A model generated the notes under the pieces. The model had not been told where the DNA came from. It did not search any database and saw only the letters and a list, made by a program, of their open reading frames with translations. Position numbers and translations under genes: made by a program. Positions 10,892 to 20,477 of a stretch of 64,000 bases of DNA are shown in pieces. The stretch comes from Deltaproteobacteria bacterium (GTDB taxonomy: Bacteria; Myxococcota_A; UBA9042; DTJE01), in NCBI GenBank assembly GCA_029555025.1, contig JAKPTZ010000102.1, positions 1-64,000 of the forward strand. Direction: 5' to 3'. The stretch's first letter is position 1; every line of letters starts with the position of its first letter.

Positions 10892-11731
10892 ATGCGCATT
10901 CATTTCATCGGCGACATTTCAAAGGATTTCAACGTAATACGTGGCCAGACCCGGGAAGAGCCGGGCGGCGGTGTGTTCCACAACTCGATGACGGCGGCCG
11001 CCATTGGCGCGGACGTGGTCGCGGTGATTACGTGCGCCCCGGAGGATCGCGGGATAACGGCCCCGATCGCGGCGAAGAACGTGCCGATTGTGTTCTGCGG
11101 GTCCGGTCGATCGACGACGACCATCGAAAACGTGTATCCGGATGAAAATCCGGATTCCAGGCGGTCAAGGCTGATTGCGGGGGCCACGCCTTTTGAGCCC
11201 GGCGACTTCGACGCAGTTTCGGGCGGCGTCATTCACGTCAATCCGCTGTGGTATCCGCTGTTTTCGATGGACATCCTGGCCGGGCTGCGGCAGAAGGCCG
11301 AGCTGCTGGCGGCGGATGCCCAGGGCTTTTTGCGCAACATCGCGGCGGACGGCAGCATGTACCTGAAGGTTCCGCCCGATGTCGAGCGTGGGCTTGCCCT
11401 GCTTGACGTTCTGAAGGTCGATATCAAGGAGGCAGCGGCGTTGACCGGCATCGATGATGTCGAGCCGGCGGCGCGGGCCGTGCGGGCGATGGGGCCGCGG
11501 ATTGTCGTGCTTACGCATGCCGATGGCGTCTGTGTTTTTGACGGAAGCCGGATTTACGAAGCGCCTTTCGGCAAGTACCCGATGGAAGGGCGGACAGGGC
11601 GCGGGGACACGTGCTCGGCGGCGTTCCTGTGCGCGCTGGCGCGTGGCGGGGACACGGCGGCGGCCACCGAATTCGCGGGCCGCATCACGTCGAGTAAGCT
11701 TCAGTATCCCGGCCCGTACCGGGGCGATTGA
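10892..11731 (+). CDS. PfkB-family carbohydrate kinase
   Basis: GGGVFHNSMTAAAIGADV and C-terminal GRTGRGDTCSAAFLCAL (PfkB signature 2). 279 aa, last gene of the iol cluster; may act as the IolC step. Confidence 0.82.
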   Translation: MRIHFIGDISKDFNVIRGQTREEPGGGVFHNSMTAAAIGADVVAVITCAPEDRGITAPIAAKNVPIVFCGSGRSTTTIENVYPDENPDSRRSRLIAGATPFEPGDFDAVSGGVIHVNPLWYPLFSMDILAGLRQKAELLAADAQGFLRNIAADGSMYLKVPPDVERGLALLDVLKVDIKEAAALTGIDDVEPAARAVRAMGPRIVVLTHADGVCVFDGSRIYEAPFGKYPMEGRTGRGDTCSAAFLCALARGGDTAAATEFAGRITSSKLQYPGPYRGD

Positions 11732-11771
11732 TGGGGGCACGCGGCCGATGGTCGTGCAAGGGACAAATGTG

Positions 11772-12905
11772 ATGAAAAGGTTTCTGATTCTTGCTGTTAT
11801 CGGCGTGGCCGGTTTTGCCGGGTGCGCCGAAAAGTCTTTCGACGAGCTTTGTCCAAACCAGCAGATGTGCGTGTTGAAGTGCCCGTCGGGGACGAAGCAG
11901 AGGGTCGAAGGATTGCAGATTCTGTGCACCAATTCGGCCGGCGTGCACCACGGTCCCTTTGTGGTCTGGAACGCCGATGGCGGGAAGGACATGGTCGGCA
12001 GCAATGTGGATGGCAAGATGGACGGCCCGGTCATGTCGTGGCATCCGAACGGGGTTTTGAAGCTGCAGGCCGGGTTCGCGGCCGGAAAGAAGGACGGGTT
12101 GTGGACGACGTGGGACGAGCTGGGGAACAAGGTTCTTGAAGGCACGTTTGCTGCGGACGAACGGGATGGGGTATGGACCGCCTGGCACGCCGACGGCACG
12201 CGAAAGGGGCAGTCGGTCTATAAGGACGGGTTGAAGGACGGGATCTGGGAATCGTGGCACGAGAACGGACGCAAGGCGTCCGAAGGCCGGTTCGAGCGCG
12301 ACCTGAAGGTCGGGATGTGGACGTATTATTACGACAGCGGCCAGAAGAAGTCCGAATCGAATTATGTCGATAACCGTGAAAACGGGACGGTAACATCCTG
12401 GTATGAAAACGGGAACGTCCAGGTTTCGGGCCAGGCGGCGATGGGTCTGCGCGAGGGGGTCTGGAAGGGCTTCTTCGAGGACGGGCGGCCGAAGTACGAA
12501 AAGACTTTCGTCAAGGGCAGCGAAAACGGCGCGTACCGCGAATTTCACCCGGGCGGTGGAATCGCGGTCGAGGGAACGCACAAGGACGGCAAGCTGGAAG
12601 GGCTGTTGAAGTTTTTCGCGCCGGACGGACGCAACCTGCTGGTCATGAATTACCGCCAGGGCAAGCTGCAGGGCCGATCGATCGGGTATTCGATCGACGG
12701 AAAGGTAAGGATCGAGGTCTTTTACGAGGGTGGCGTGCTTGCGGGTGCCCCGAAGGCCTGGGCCGGTTCGGGCAACGGCCGCTGGTCCAGCATTCCGGCC
12801 GATCCCGAAACGATGAAGGTGCTTATCGACGCCATGGCCGACCTGCGGGCGCTGGGCCCGATCGCGGGCATGGAACTGGTCGGGTCGAGCGAACCGGATA
12901 TGTGA
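11772..12905 (+). CDS. Lipoprotein with MORN_2/YwqK-type repeats
   Basis: Lipobox VAGFAGC; many repeats of the type DGVWTAWHADGTRKGQSVYKDGLKDGIWESWHENGRKASEG. Confidence 0.9.
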   Translation: MKRFLILAVIGVAGFAGCAEKSFDELCPNQQMCVLKCPSGTKQRVEGLQILCTNSAGVHHGPFVVWNADGGKDMVGSNVDGKMDGPVMSWHPNGVLKLQAGFAAGKKDGLWTTWDELGNKVLEGTFAADERDGVWTAWHADGTRKGQSVYKDGLKDGIWESWHENGRKASEGRFERDLKVGMWTYYYDSGQKKSESNYVDNRENGTVTSWYENGNVQVSGQAAMGLREGVWKGFFEDGRPKYEKTFVKGSENGAYREFHPGGGIAVEGTHKDGKLEGLLKFFAPDGRNLLVMNYRQGKLQGRSIGYSIDGKVRIEVFYEGGVLAGAPKAWAGSGNGRWSSIPADPETMKVLIDAMADLRALGPIAGMELVGSSEPDM

Positions 12906-12917
12906 CGGGTCCGCGGC

Positions 12918-12937
12918 GGGCGAATTTTCATTCGCCC
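12918..12937. repeat. Palindromic intergenic element (copy 2), between convergent genes
   Basis: gggcgaattttcattcgccc, identical to 2384-2403; possible bidirectional terminator. Confidence 0.85.
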
Positions 12938-15900
12938 TTACTTCATCGTTTCGATCGTTGAGGGGTCTTCTTCAAGGGTGCATTCGGAAATCCACGGGTG
13001 CAGTTCGCCGTTTACCATCGACCAGGCCAGTGCGTAACCGTCGCCCGGTGCGCACATGAATCCGTGGCCCTTCTTGGCGATGTTGTGCCAGAAACCGGTC
13101 GGGCCCGGCAGGCGCCGCCCGTCGAACTCGCCGCACGGCCCAATCAGCGGAATGCCCGAAACGCGGCCGACGTAGTGATGCGCGGCGTGCCTGACCAGGC
13201 CGACTTCGGCCAGCCCGGGCTGGACTTCCAGCATCGAACGCGCCATCCGGGACATGAATTCGACGTGTGACTTCGTGTTGTATCCGTGCCACGGCCTGTC
13301 CGGCGAATAGCACGCGACGATCTCGCCCTCGATCGCGTCCTTTTCCATCCGTTTCTGCTGCCAGTATCCGGAAAGCGTCGGGTGGTACGAAACCACCAGG
13401 GCGTCCATCCAGAAAGGCAGCTTCTCGGTAATCATCGAGCCGTGGCGTTCAATCCAGAAGCGGTCGGTCAGGTCAAGGCCGATCATCCCCGACACGCGGA
13501 ACGCGAACGCCCCGGCGCAGTTGACCACGTGTTCGCATTCGATCAGGGTGCCGTCGTTAAGAACGACGCCGCGGACCCGATTGTCCTGGACCCTGATGTC
13601 GGCGACCTCCCGTCCGACGATGAATTCGGCGCCCATCTTCCTGGCGTCGTCGGCGAACCGGTACGTTGCCAGGAACGGATTGGCCCCGCCGGCCTCTTCG
13701 AAGAATACGCCAAGCTTCACCTTCGACGCGTCGATTCCCGGGACGTAGTGCGCAAGATCGGATTCCGTCGTCAGGTACCGGTACGGAACCCGGCCTTCGT
13801 CCCACACCGCCGCGGCCTTCCTGAAACTGTCGGCCTGGCCGTCGTCATACGCCAGATAGACGTAGCCGCCCTGAAACCACCCGATCGAATCGCCAAGCAG
13901 CTTTTCGGCGTCGCGCATGATTTCCAGGCCCATCCGGGCGCGCGCGACCTTGTTCGCCGATGCGAAACCGGTCCGCAGGCCGCCCAGGCACGCGCCGGTC
14001 TTGCCGGCCGCCAGGAATTCCTTTTCGACGACCGCGATATCGGTCCATCCCATCCTGGCCAGGTGCCATGCGGTCAGGACGCCGCTGATGCCGCCGCCGA
14101 TGATGACGGCCTTCTTCTTCATGCGTCGCGAAATCTCGATGTCGGTCCAGGCCAGCTTGTCCAGTTCCGGCAGGAGAACCGTGTTGCGCCGGTTCAGTTC
14201 ATCAAGTTCCCGCAGGTCGGCCTGGGAAAAGCTCATGCGGGCTGCCTCGCCGATCGTCACGCGCTTGACCGGCGGCCTGGAAACGGTCTTCCTGGCCGAC
14301 TTGGCCGCGACCAGGGCCGCCTTGTCAACGCTTTCGACCTGGGCAAGCCTGCCCTCGAGCACCGAACGGCAGCCGGAACCGCGGCAGGGACCCATGCCGG
14401 TCCGCAGCAGGCGCTTCAGGTCGTTGATCGACGTATATCCGGCGGCAATGCAGTTTTCCAGGGACCGCCGCGACACTTCCTCGCAGCGGCAGATCAGTTC
14501 GTCAACGGGCTGCGCGGCATCGGTCACGTCGGATTCCGGCAGGGCCTGGACCGGCGGGGGAACCGTGCGAACCTTCATCGCGATTTCGCGTGCCACCTTC
14601 AGCCCAAGGATGGTGCAGTCCTGCTTTGACCTTGTTCCCAGGATCCTTGTAACGACGCCCGTGCCGATCGGGGCACCGTCCGCATCCAGCACGGTCACGG
14701 TCGAGCCGATGTCCGGTGTCGGCTGGAATTCCCAGGGCACGCGGACTTCCGAAACCGGCCCTTCCGGGCCTTCTCCGGCGTCGAGCTTGACCAGCCTGAT
14801 GGCACGTCCCGGGCACTTGCCGACGCACGCCCCGCAACCGGTGCATTTTTCCAGATCGACGTCGGGCGGCTGATTTATTTCCGAACCGACGATGATGGCG
14901 CCGAAGCCGCAGCTTACCTCGCAGGGATTGCACGGGATGTCCTGGGGACAGTCGAGGATGACCTTGAATCTGGTGATTTCCGTGACGCCCGACAGGTCGG
15001 AGGCCTGCCTGAAAGGCCTGATCTTCAGGGGCTCGGGGATTGGCTCGCCACAGGCCTTCGCCTTGCCGACGCCAAGTTTTTCGCCGAATTTTCCGGACTG
15101 GATCGACCCAAGCAGGCGGAAAGCTTCCTCAAGCGCGGCGACGAATCGCGGGTGTTCATGGCCCAGGTCCCTGGCCGCGACCAGGCCGGCGATCCTGCCT
15201 TCCAGCCTGGCGATGCTTGCCTCGCCGATTGCGGCGCAGTCGCCGGCGCAGAAGATGTCCCGGTGTGAAGTCCGGCGGTAACGATCCATCTTCGGGATTT
15301 CGCCGAGTTCCGGAACCCACTGGAATTCGCAACCGGCCTGCCACAGCAGTTCATTAAGCGGTGAAAGGCCGACCGCCAGGCAGATCGTGTCGCATTCGAC
15401 ACGTCGGACGCTGTCCGGGATTTCGCGCCAGTTTTCGTCAAGACGCACGATATCGGCGGCCTCGACATGGTCGGTTCCGTAGGCCGCCTTGATGGTGTGG
15501 CGGGTGTTGATCGGGACGCCAAGGGCGCGCAGCTTGCTGGCGTGAACGCCGTAAGCGCCGATGTGGCCTGCCGCCTCGACGACTTCGACGACCTCGATGC
15601 CGGCCTGAAGAAGCTGGTATGCCAGGATGACGCCGATGTTGCCGGCCCCGATGATCAGCACGCGCCGTCCCGGGCGCACGCCGTGGATGTTCATGAACGT
15701 CTGGGCGCCGCCCGCCCCGATGACGCCGGGCAGGTAGTTTCCCGGGAACGGGATCATCTTTTCGGAAGCGCCGGTAGCGACGACGATCTTTTTTGAGTGT
15801 GCATGATTGATGCGGTCGCCGTCACGGAAAATCAGCCAGTTTTCCGGGAACATGCCGACCACGGTCGAGTTCAGGCGCAGGTCGATGCAAGATTCCCGCA

Positions 15901-16543
15901 CGCGCTTTTCAAGCTGGTTTCCGATCTCGAAGCCGCGAACCGACGCGCCAAGCGCCTGGGTTCCGAAGAAATCGTGTGTCTGGAGTTTCAACTGTCCGCC
16001 GGCGTATTCCTTGTCGTCGAACAGGGCGATCTTTTCGACGCCCGCCTCGTGGGCCATCAGGGCAGCTTCAAGGCCGGCCGGCCCGGCGCCGATCACGGCC
16101 AGGTCCAGCTTCAGGCCGGGGCGATTGTCGCCTTCCGGGGCCACCGTGGAGTCCGGCTTGCGTCCGGGCATGCGCTTGAAATAGCCGGCGTCGCGTTCAC
16201 GGTCCGGCGATTCGACAATCATGCCCGCCTTCAACGGCGTCACGCAGGTCATCACGTTCGGGCTGCCGTCAACGGTCATCATGCAACTGCAGCAGCGGCC
16301 CTGCATGCAGAAGGGGCCGGACGGCAGGTGCTTTTTCGGGCTTTCCCGGACTTTCAGGACACCGGCCGCCCGCAGGGAAACCAGCACTGGCTGTCCTTCA
16401 AAGCCCTCGATCGGCCGGCCGTTGAATGTGAACCGGACGACAGGTCCGCGTTCAAAGTCCAGGACCGGATGTCCTTGAATCAGCAGGGACTGGTCTGGGT
16501 GGGTGATGTCGTCGCTTTCGCAGTTTTCATCGCGGGTGCACAT
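12938..16543 (-). CDS. Multidomain FAD/Fe-S oxidoreductase: Fer2_4 + FAD/NAD oxidoreductase + 4Fe-4S ferredoxin + BFD-like [2Fe-2S] + DAO-type FAD oxidase
   Basis: One uninterrupted ORF: GPFCMQGRCCSCMMTV; DLAVIGAGPAGLEAALMA; VLIIGAGNIGVILA; CTGCGACVGKCP; CRCEEVSRRSLENC...GPCRGSGC; AVIIGGGISGVLTAWHLARMG. Start MCTRDENCES at 16543; the upstream extension to 17308 is not credible. Confidence 0.9.
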   Translation of the reverse strand: MCTRDENCESDDITHPDQSLLIQGHPVLDFERGPVVRFTFNGRPIEGFEGQPVLVSLRAAGVLKVRESPKKHLPSGPFCMQGRCCSCMMTVDGSPNVMTCVTPLKAGMIVESPDRERDAGYFKRMPGRKPDSTVAPEGDNRPGLKLDLAVIGAGPAGLEAALMAHEAGVEKIALFDDKEYAGGQLKLQTHDFFGTQALGASVRGFEIGNQLEKRVRESCIDLRLNSTVVGMFPENWLIFRDGDRINHAHSKKIVVATGASEKMIPFPGNYLPGVIGAGGAQTFMNIHGVRPGRRVLIIGAGNIGVILAYQLLQAGIEVVEVVEAAGHIGAYGVHASKLRALGVPINTRHTIKAAYGTDHVEAADIVRLDENWREIPDSVRRVECDTICLAVGLSPLNELLWQAGCEFQWVPELGEIPKMDRYRRTSHRDIFCAGDCAAIGEASIARLEGRIAGLVAARDLGHEHPRFVAALEEAFRLLGSIQSGKFGEKLGVGKAKACGEPIPEPLKIRPFRQASDLSGVTEITRFKVILDCPQDIPCNPCEVSCGFGAIIVGSEINQPPDVDLEKCTGCGACVGKCPGRAIRLVKLDAGEGPEGPVSEVRVPWEFQPTPDIGSTVTVLDADGAPIGTGVVTRILGTRSKQDCTILGLKVAREIAMKVRTVPPPVQALPESDVTDAAQPVDELICRCEEVSRRSLENCIAAGYTSINDLKRLLRTGMGPCRGSGCRSVLEGRLAQVESVDKAALVAAKSARKTVSRPPVKRVTIGEAARMSFSQADLRELDELNRRNTVLLPELDKLAWTDIEISRRMKKKAVIIGGGISGVLTAWHLARMGWTDIAVVEKEFLAAGKTGACLGGLRTGFASANKVARARMGLEIMRDAEKLLGDSIGWFQGGYVYLAYDDGQADSFRKAAAVWDEGRVPYRYLTTESDLAHYVPGIDASKVKLGVFFEEAGGANPFLATYRFADDARKMGAEFIVGREVADIRVQDNRVRGVVLNDGTLIECEHVVNCAGAFAFRVSGMIGLDLTDRFWIERHGSMITEKLPFWMDALVVSYHPTLSGYWQQKRMEKDAIEGEIVACYSPDRPWHGYNTKSHVEFMSRMARSMLEVQPGLAEVGLVRHAAHHYVGRVSGIPLIGPCGEFDGRRLPGPTGFWHNIAKKGHGFMCAPGDGYALAWSMVNGELHPWISECTLEEDPSTIETMK

Positions 16544-16673
16544 GATTTTCGAATACCTCGATTTCCAGTGGTGCAACAACCGGGTGACACGAAACCACAA
16601 CGGCCCGAAGACGTCAAGCCGCGCGAACGTCAAGCTGTTGGATTTTTCACTGCATCCACTCCACGATTCGTAC

Positions 16674-16693
16674 GGGCGAATGAAAATTCGCCC
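16674..16693. repeat. Palindromic element (copy 3)
   Basis: gggcgaatgaaaattcgccc. Confidence 0.85.
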
Positions 16694-16751
16694 GCCCCGG
16701 GAGCAGCCGTACGCTCGACGAGTGACGCAGTCGTGCCTGTGGCCGGCCATG

Positions 16752-16786
16752 AAGTGTCCGGTTCGAGGGGCCAAACCGGAGCACTT
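16752..16786. repeat. Long imperfect inverted repeat between palindromic elements
   Basis: aagtgtccggtt-cgaggggcc-aaaccggagcactt. Confidence 0.65.
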
Positions 16787-16819
16787 ATGGTCCGGCCCGA
16801 TCCGCCCCATGATCGGTAG

Positions 16820-16839
16820 GGGCGAATGAAAATTCGCCC
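16820..16839. repeat. Palindromic element (copy 4)
   Basis: gggcgaatgaaaattcgccc within gtaggggcgaatgaaaattcgcccgcc. Confidence 0.85.
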
Positions 16840-16876
16840 GCCGGAACAGTGCAAGGGTAATGTGCTGGACCGCAGC

Positions 16877-16895
16877 GGGCGGATGTAATCCGCCC
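16877..16895. repeat. Variant palindromic element
   Basis: gggcgga-tgtaa-tccgccc. Confidence 0.75.
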
Positions 16896-16899
16896 GTAC

Positions 16900-16961
16900 A
16901 AGGCGGGGGGCAGGGCAAGGGGCAAGGCGGGGGGCAGGGCATGGGGCGAAGGCGGGGGGAT
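16900..16961. repeat. G-rich direct repeats (aaggcggggggcagggca), potential G-quadruplex
   Basis: aaggcggggggcagggcaaggggcaaggcggggggcagggcatggggcgaaggcgggggga. Confidence 0.75.
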
Positions 16962-16980
16962 GAATGATTATCCGGTGTTG

Positions 16981-19107
16981 TTACAACGTTTCCGGGGTGA
17001 ATACCTTGATTTCGGGGACGCCGTTCTTCAGGCCGGTTTCCAGGTAATGCCACGCCTGGCTTCGCTCGGTCTTCGCGACCGGGTCGCTTTCGTCGTTCGG
17101 GAACTGGTGGTGGTCGGTTCCGGTGAACTGGAACAGGCCGGACGTCAGGTTTTCGGGGTCGTCCGATTCGAGCCCCTCGACCGGCACCGCGACCGGGGTC
17201 ACCAGCTTCAGGCCGGCATTGCGGGCAAGGACTTCGGTGCACGCGTTCGCGATGACCGCGTCGCCGATGACTTCCTGGGCCAGCACATACTTCGGGCCGG
17301 ATGCCCATTCGACCGGTTCGAGCAGGATCTTTTCGGCATTCGATACGCCGTCGCCGGGGGCCACGATGTGATCCGCAAGGTTCGTCACCGCGCTGCCGAC
17401 ATAAATCCCGCCGAAGTATTCATCGACGAACTGTTTGACCAGGTGCGACATCCCAAGTCCGCCGACGTTCGAGACCAGGATGTTGATTCGGTCGGAAAAC
17501 GGCAGGTACAGCAGGCCGATGATCGATCCGAGCGACGTGCCGACGTATCCGATCCGTCCGGTGTCCAGTGGCGGCAGGCCGTCGCCTTCCGGACGCAGGC
17601 CGGCCATGTCCTGGTTCAGCTTGTCCAGCAGGATTACGGCGGACGCGATTTCGGTCGCCGACTGCATGAAGTTGTACGCGATCCTTGCCGGGTTCAGCAC
17701 GTCCAGGAAGTCGGTCGTCCCGTTGCCGCGTTCGTTGTCGCCGCCATGTCCGGGCCACAGGAAACGCATGACGGCGACGTCGCGCCGCACAAGCTCGCGC
17801 CCGAAGTTGCACATGGCGCTTTCGGTCGATGAAACGCCGTGCTGCGCGATCACCACCGGGAACGGGCCGTCGCCTTCGGGAACCATCAGCGTGAACCGGA
17901 TCTTTTCGCCGGGGAATGTCCGGAATTTTCCATTTTCGTCACGCTCGAAGTGCCCGTCAGCGTTACGAAATTCTGGTGCCGTGAAGTATCCGTGCAGTCC
18001 CCATTCCATGTCCGCGTCCGGCATGCCGCAGCCGGGAAGCGTGGACCCGGTAAAGATCCTCGGGTTGCCTTCGCCATCTTCGTCCAGTTCGTACTCGACC
18101 GTCGGCATCGGCGCATCCTGCCTGAAGTTCTTCATCACGTCTTCCATATCGACGTTCGGATGCCCGGTCGAAAAGACCGTTGCGGCCACGATGTCATCGG
18201 CCGGGGCGTCCGCCGGAAGCCCGGACATCGCCAGTTCAACCTGCCGCCCGGTGTGACGCATCAGTTCAAGGCGTTCTGCGGTGGCCGGCACCTCGACGCG
18301 TGCCAGTCCAAGGGCCTGCATGAACCCGCGTGACCGGGCGAATGCATTGCCTTCGATGTCCTTCAGGTTGTCGCTGACCACGAACAGGTAGGTGGCGTCC
18401 GCTTTAAGCCTGTAAAGCGGGAAGCATTGCGTCAGGTTGAACGTCTTTGATTCCTCGAACCGCTTGAATGTACAGTGAATCGCCACCTGTACCGGCGTTT
18501 CCCCGTCAATCCTGAAAAGTTTCACCGATGAATCCGGCTGCAGGGATGCCTGGCCGGTCGCGGGAATCGATTCGGGATCGACGGCCGTCGAAGTCAGGAA
18601 GGCAAGCGCCGAGTAAAGCGCGAACCCTTCCGCCCGGGCCGCGTCCTGCGCATAGGTCGGAAAGTCCATCTCGATCAGGTAAAGCAGCGAGTTGTTGTAT
18701 CCGTTCGAAGCGATCCTGATGGTTCCCGTTTCGGGATCGATGTAGTGGTTCGACGGGAAGGGGGATTCCACCTGGGCGCCAAGCAGGTCGAAAAGGACCC
18801 TGACCGGCGGCTCGTCGTACGGAGGAAGTTCCTTAACGTCGCCGGCATCATCCGCATCACCCGCATCCGGCGTGGCCTCAACGTCGCCATCCGTGTCGTC
18901 GTCGCCCAGGTCGCCCGCCCCGTCCGGAACATCGGCCACCGCATCCGCGGGGTCGGCGTCCGGATTCGCGATGGCATCAGCGGCCACATCGCCGTTTGAG
19001 TCGGTCGTTTCAACGGCGTCCAGGCCGGCATCGGTAACGGTGTTTTCGCCCGTGCCGCATTGCGTCAGGGCAACCGCCACGAACAGGATGGTCAACGTTC
19101 TTTTCAT
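16981..19107 (-). CDS. Lipoprotein with Asp-rich tether and alpha/beta-hydrolase-like domain
   Basis: Signal and lipobox VAVALTQC; tether DADPADAVADVPDGAGDLGDDDTDGDVEATPDAGDADDAGD; nucleophile elbow IGYVGTSLGSIIG. Confidence 0.85.
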   Translation of the reverse strand: MKRTLTILFVAVALTQCGTGENTVTDAGLDAVETTDSNGDVAADAIANPDADPADAVADVPDGAGDLGDDDTDGDVEATPDAGDADDAGDVKELPPYDEPPVRVLFDLLGAQVESPFPSNHYIDPETGTIRIASNGYNNSLLYLIEMDFPTYAQDAARAEGFALYSALAFLTSTAVDPESIPATGQASLQPDSSVKLFRIDGETPVQVAIHCTFKRFEESKTFNLTQCFPLYRLKADATYLFVVSDNLKDIEGNAFARSRGFMQALGLARVEVPATAERLELMRHTGRQVELAMSGLPADAPADDIVAATVFSTGHPNVDMEDVMKNFRQDAPMPTVEYELDEDGEGNPRIFTGSTLPGCGMPDADMEWGLHGYFTAPEFRNADGHFERDENGKFRTFPGEKIRFTLMVPEGDGPFPVVIAQHGVSSTESAMCNFGRELVRRDVAVMRFLWPGHGGDNERGNGTTDFLDVLNPARIAYNFMQSATEIASAVILLDKLNQDMAGLRPEGDGLPPLDTGRIGYVGTSLGSIIGLLYLPFSDRINILVSNVGGLGMSHLVKQFVDEYFGGIYVGSAVTNLADHIVAPGDGVSNAEKILLEPVEWASGPKYVLAQEVIGDAVIANACTEVLARNAGLKLVTPVAVPVEGLESDDPENLTSGLFQFTGTDHHQFPNDESDPVAKTERSQAWHYLETGLKNGVPEIKVFTPETL

Positions 19108-19326
19108 AATGGTTCCGGCATTTCAGATAAGTCTTGGATAAAGAAGGCACCAGCCTTCGCCGCGCGTATTATGCCGCGTGGCCGCCACAAAGTGAACGTC
19201 GAATGTTTCGTGCGTCTTCGCGTCATAAGTCCTGAAAAACCGGACAAAAATTGTCGCATAAGCATTGCCATTTCCGGATTAATGCAGACTTTCCTTGTCA
19301 GGGCCTTTCGAAATGGGGGCATCGTG

Positions 19327-20310
19327 ATGAAATCATGGATTTTCCGGCCTTTGCCGGCGGTCGGGGCGCTGATGCTGGCCACCGTGGTGTTCGCATCGTG
19401 TCCGGCCAGTCCTGAAAGCGGGGATAAGACAATGCAATACAGGCAGCTTACACCGGAAGAAGAAAGGGTGATAATCCACAAGGGCACCGAACGTCCGTTC
19501 ACGGGCAGGTACTGGAACCACCACGAAGACGGCACGTATTCGTGCAGGCGGTGCAACGCGCCGCTTTTCCTGTCTTCGTCGAAATTCGATTCCGGATGCG
19601 GATGGCCCAGCTTCGATTCGGCGATTAAGGGCGCGGTGCGTGAAATCCCGGACGCGGACGGTTTAAGAACCGAAATCGTATGCGCGGCGTGTGGCGCCCA
19701 CCTTGGGCACGTGTTTCGCGGCGAGGGTTTCACCGAAAGGGACACGCGTCATTGCGTGAATTCGGTTTCAATCGATTTCGCCGGCAGTTCGAAACAGCCG
19801 GCGGCGGAGGCTGTCATGTCGGCGGGGCAGACAAGGGACGCGTATTTCGCGGGTGGGTGCTTCTGGGGCGTCGAATACTGGTTCGATCGTGAACCGGGCG
19901 TCATCAGGGCGGAATCGGGATACATGGGCGGCGCGCTTTCGAACCCTTCGTACGAGCAGGTAAGGACCGGCGCGACCGGCCACGCGGAAACGGTGCACAT
20001 CGTCTTCGATCCGGCCGTGACTTCGTATGAAAAGCTGGCCCGCCTGTTCATGGAAATCCACGACCCGACACAGGTGAACCGCCAGGGGCCGGACGTCGGC
20101 CACCAGTACAGGTCGGCCATTTACGTGACCGATGAATCGCAGAAGCAGGTTGTCGAAGGCCTGATTGAACAGTTGAAGGCCAGGGGGCTGAAGGTCCAGA
20201 CCGAGGTCGAGCCAGCCGGAACCTTCTGGCCGGCAGAGGAATATCATCAGGACTACTACCAGCGAAAGGGATCCGAACCTTACTGCCACTCCCGCGTGAA
20301 ACGGTTCTGA
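19327..20310 (+). CDS. msrBA: Bifunctional methionine sulfoxide reductase MsrB-MsrA, predicted lipoprotein
   Basis: MsrB: CGWPSFDSAI, CAACGAHLGHVF, RHCVNSVSI; MsrA: FAGGCFWGVEYWF, GATGHAETVHIVFDP; lipobox VVFASC. Confidence 0.93.
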   Translation: MKSWIFRPLPAVGALMLATVVFASCPASPESGDKTMQYRQLTPEEERVIIHKGTERPFTGRYWNHHEDGTYSCRRCNAPLFLSSSKFDSGCGWPSFDSAIKGAVREIPDADGLRTEIVCAACGAHLGHVFRGEGFTERDTRHCVNSVSIDFAGSSKQPAAEAVMSAGQTRDAYFAGGCFWGVEYWFDREPGVIRAESGYMGGALSNPSYEQVRTGATGHAETVHIVFDPAVTSYEKLARLFMEIHDPTQVNRQGPDVGHQYRSAIYVTDESQKQVVEGLIEQLKARGLKVQTEVEPAGTFWPAEEYHQDYYQRKGSEPYCHSRVKRF

Positions 20311-20372
20311 CCCAAGCGCCAGTTGGTCACCGCGGCCGACTCGCGCCACTCCCGCGTGAAACGGTTCTGACC
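20285..20372 (+). repeat. Exact 28-bp direct repeat, copies at 20285-20312 and 20345-20372
   Basis: gccactcccgcgtgaaacggttctgacc in both; the first copy encodes the MsrA C-terminus and stop, the second lies downstream. Confidence 0.95.
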
Positions 20373-20477
20373 GCTTAATTTGTCGCGGTTTTTTCCAAAG
20401 ACGATTGCGGCCCGGCCGGTTGCAACCTATCATCATCCGGATGGCATTTTGCACTTGGTTTCTGGCGGGGTTTCTTC

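Noticed and set aside
16544-17308. N-terminal extension of the redox fusion to 17308
   Set aside because: Runs through palindromic repeats and G-rich tract (low-complexity PPPCPLPCPPP translation); the credible start is MCTRDENCES at 16543.
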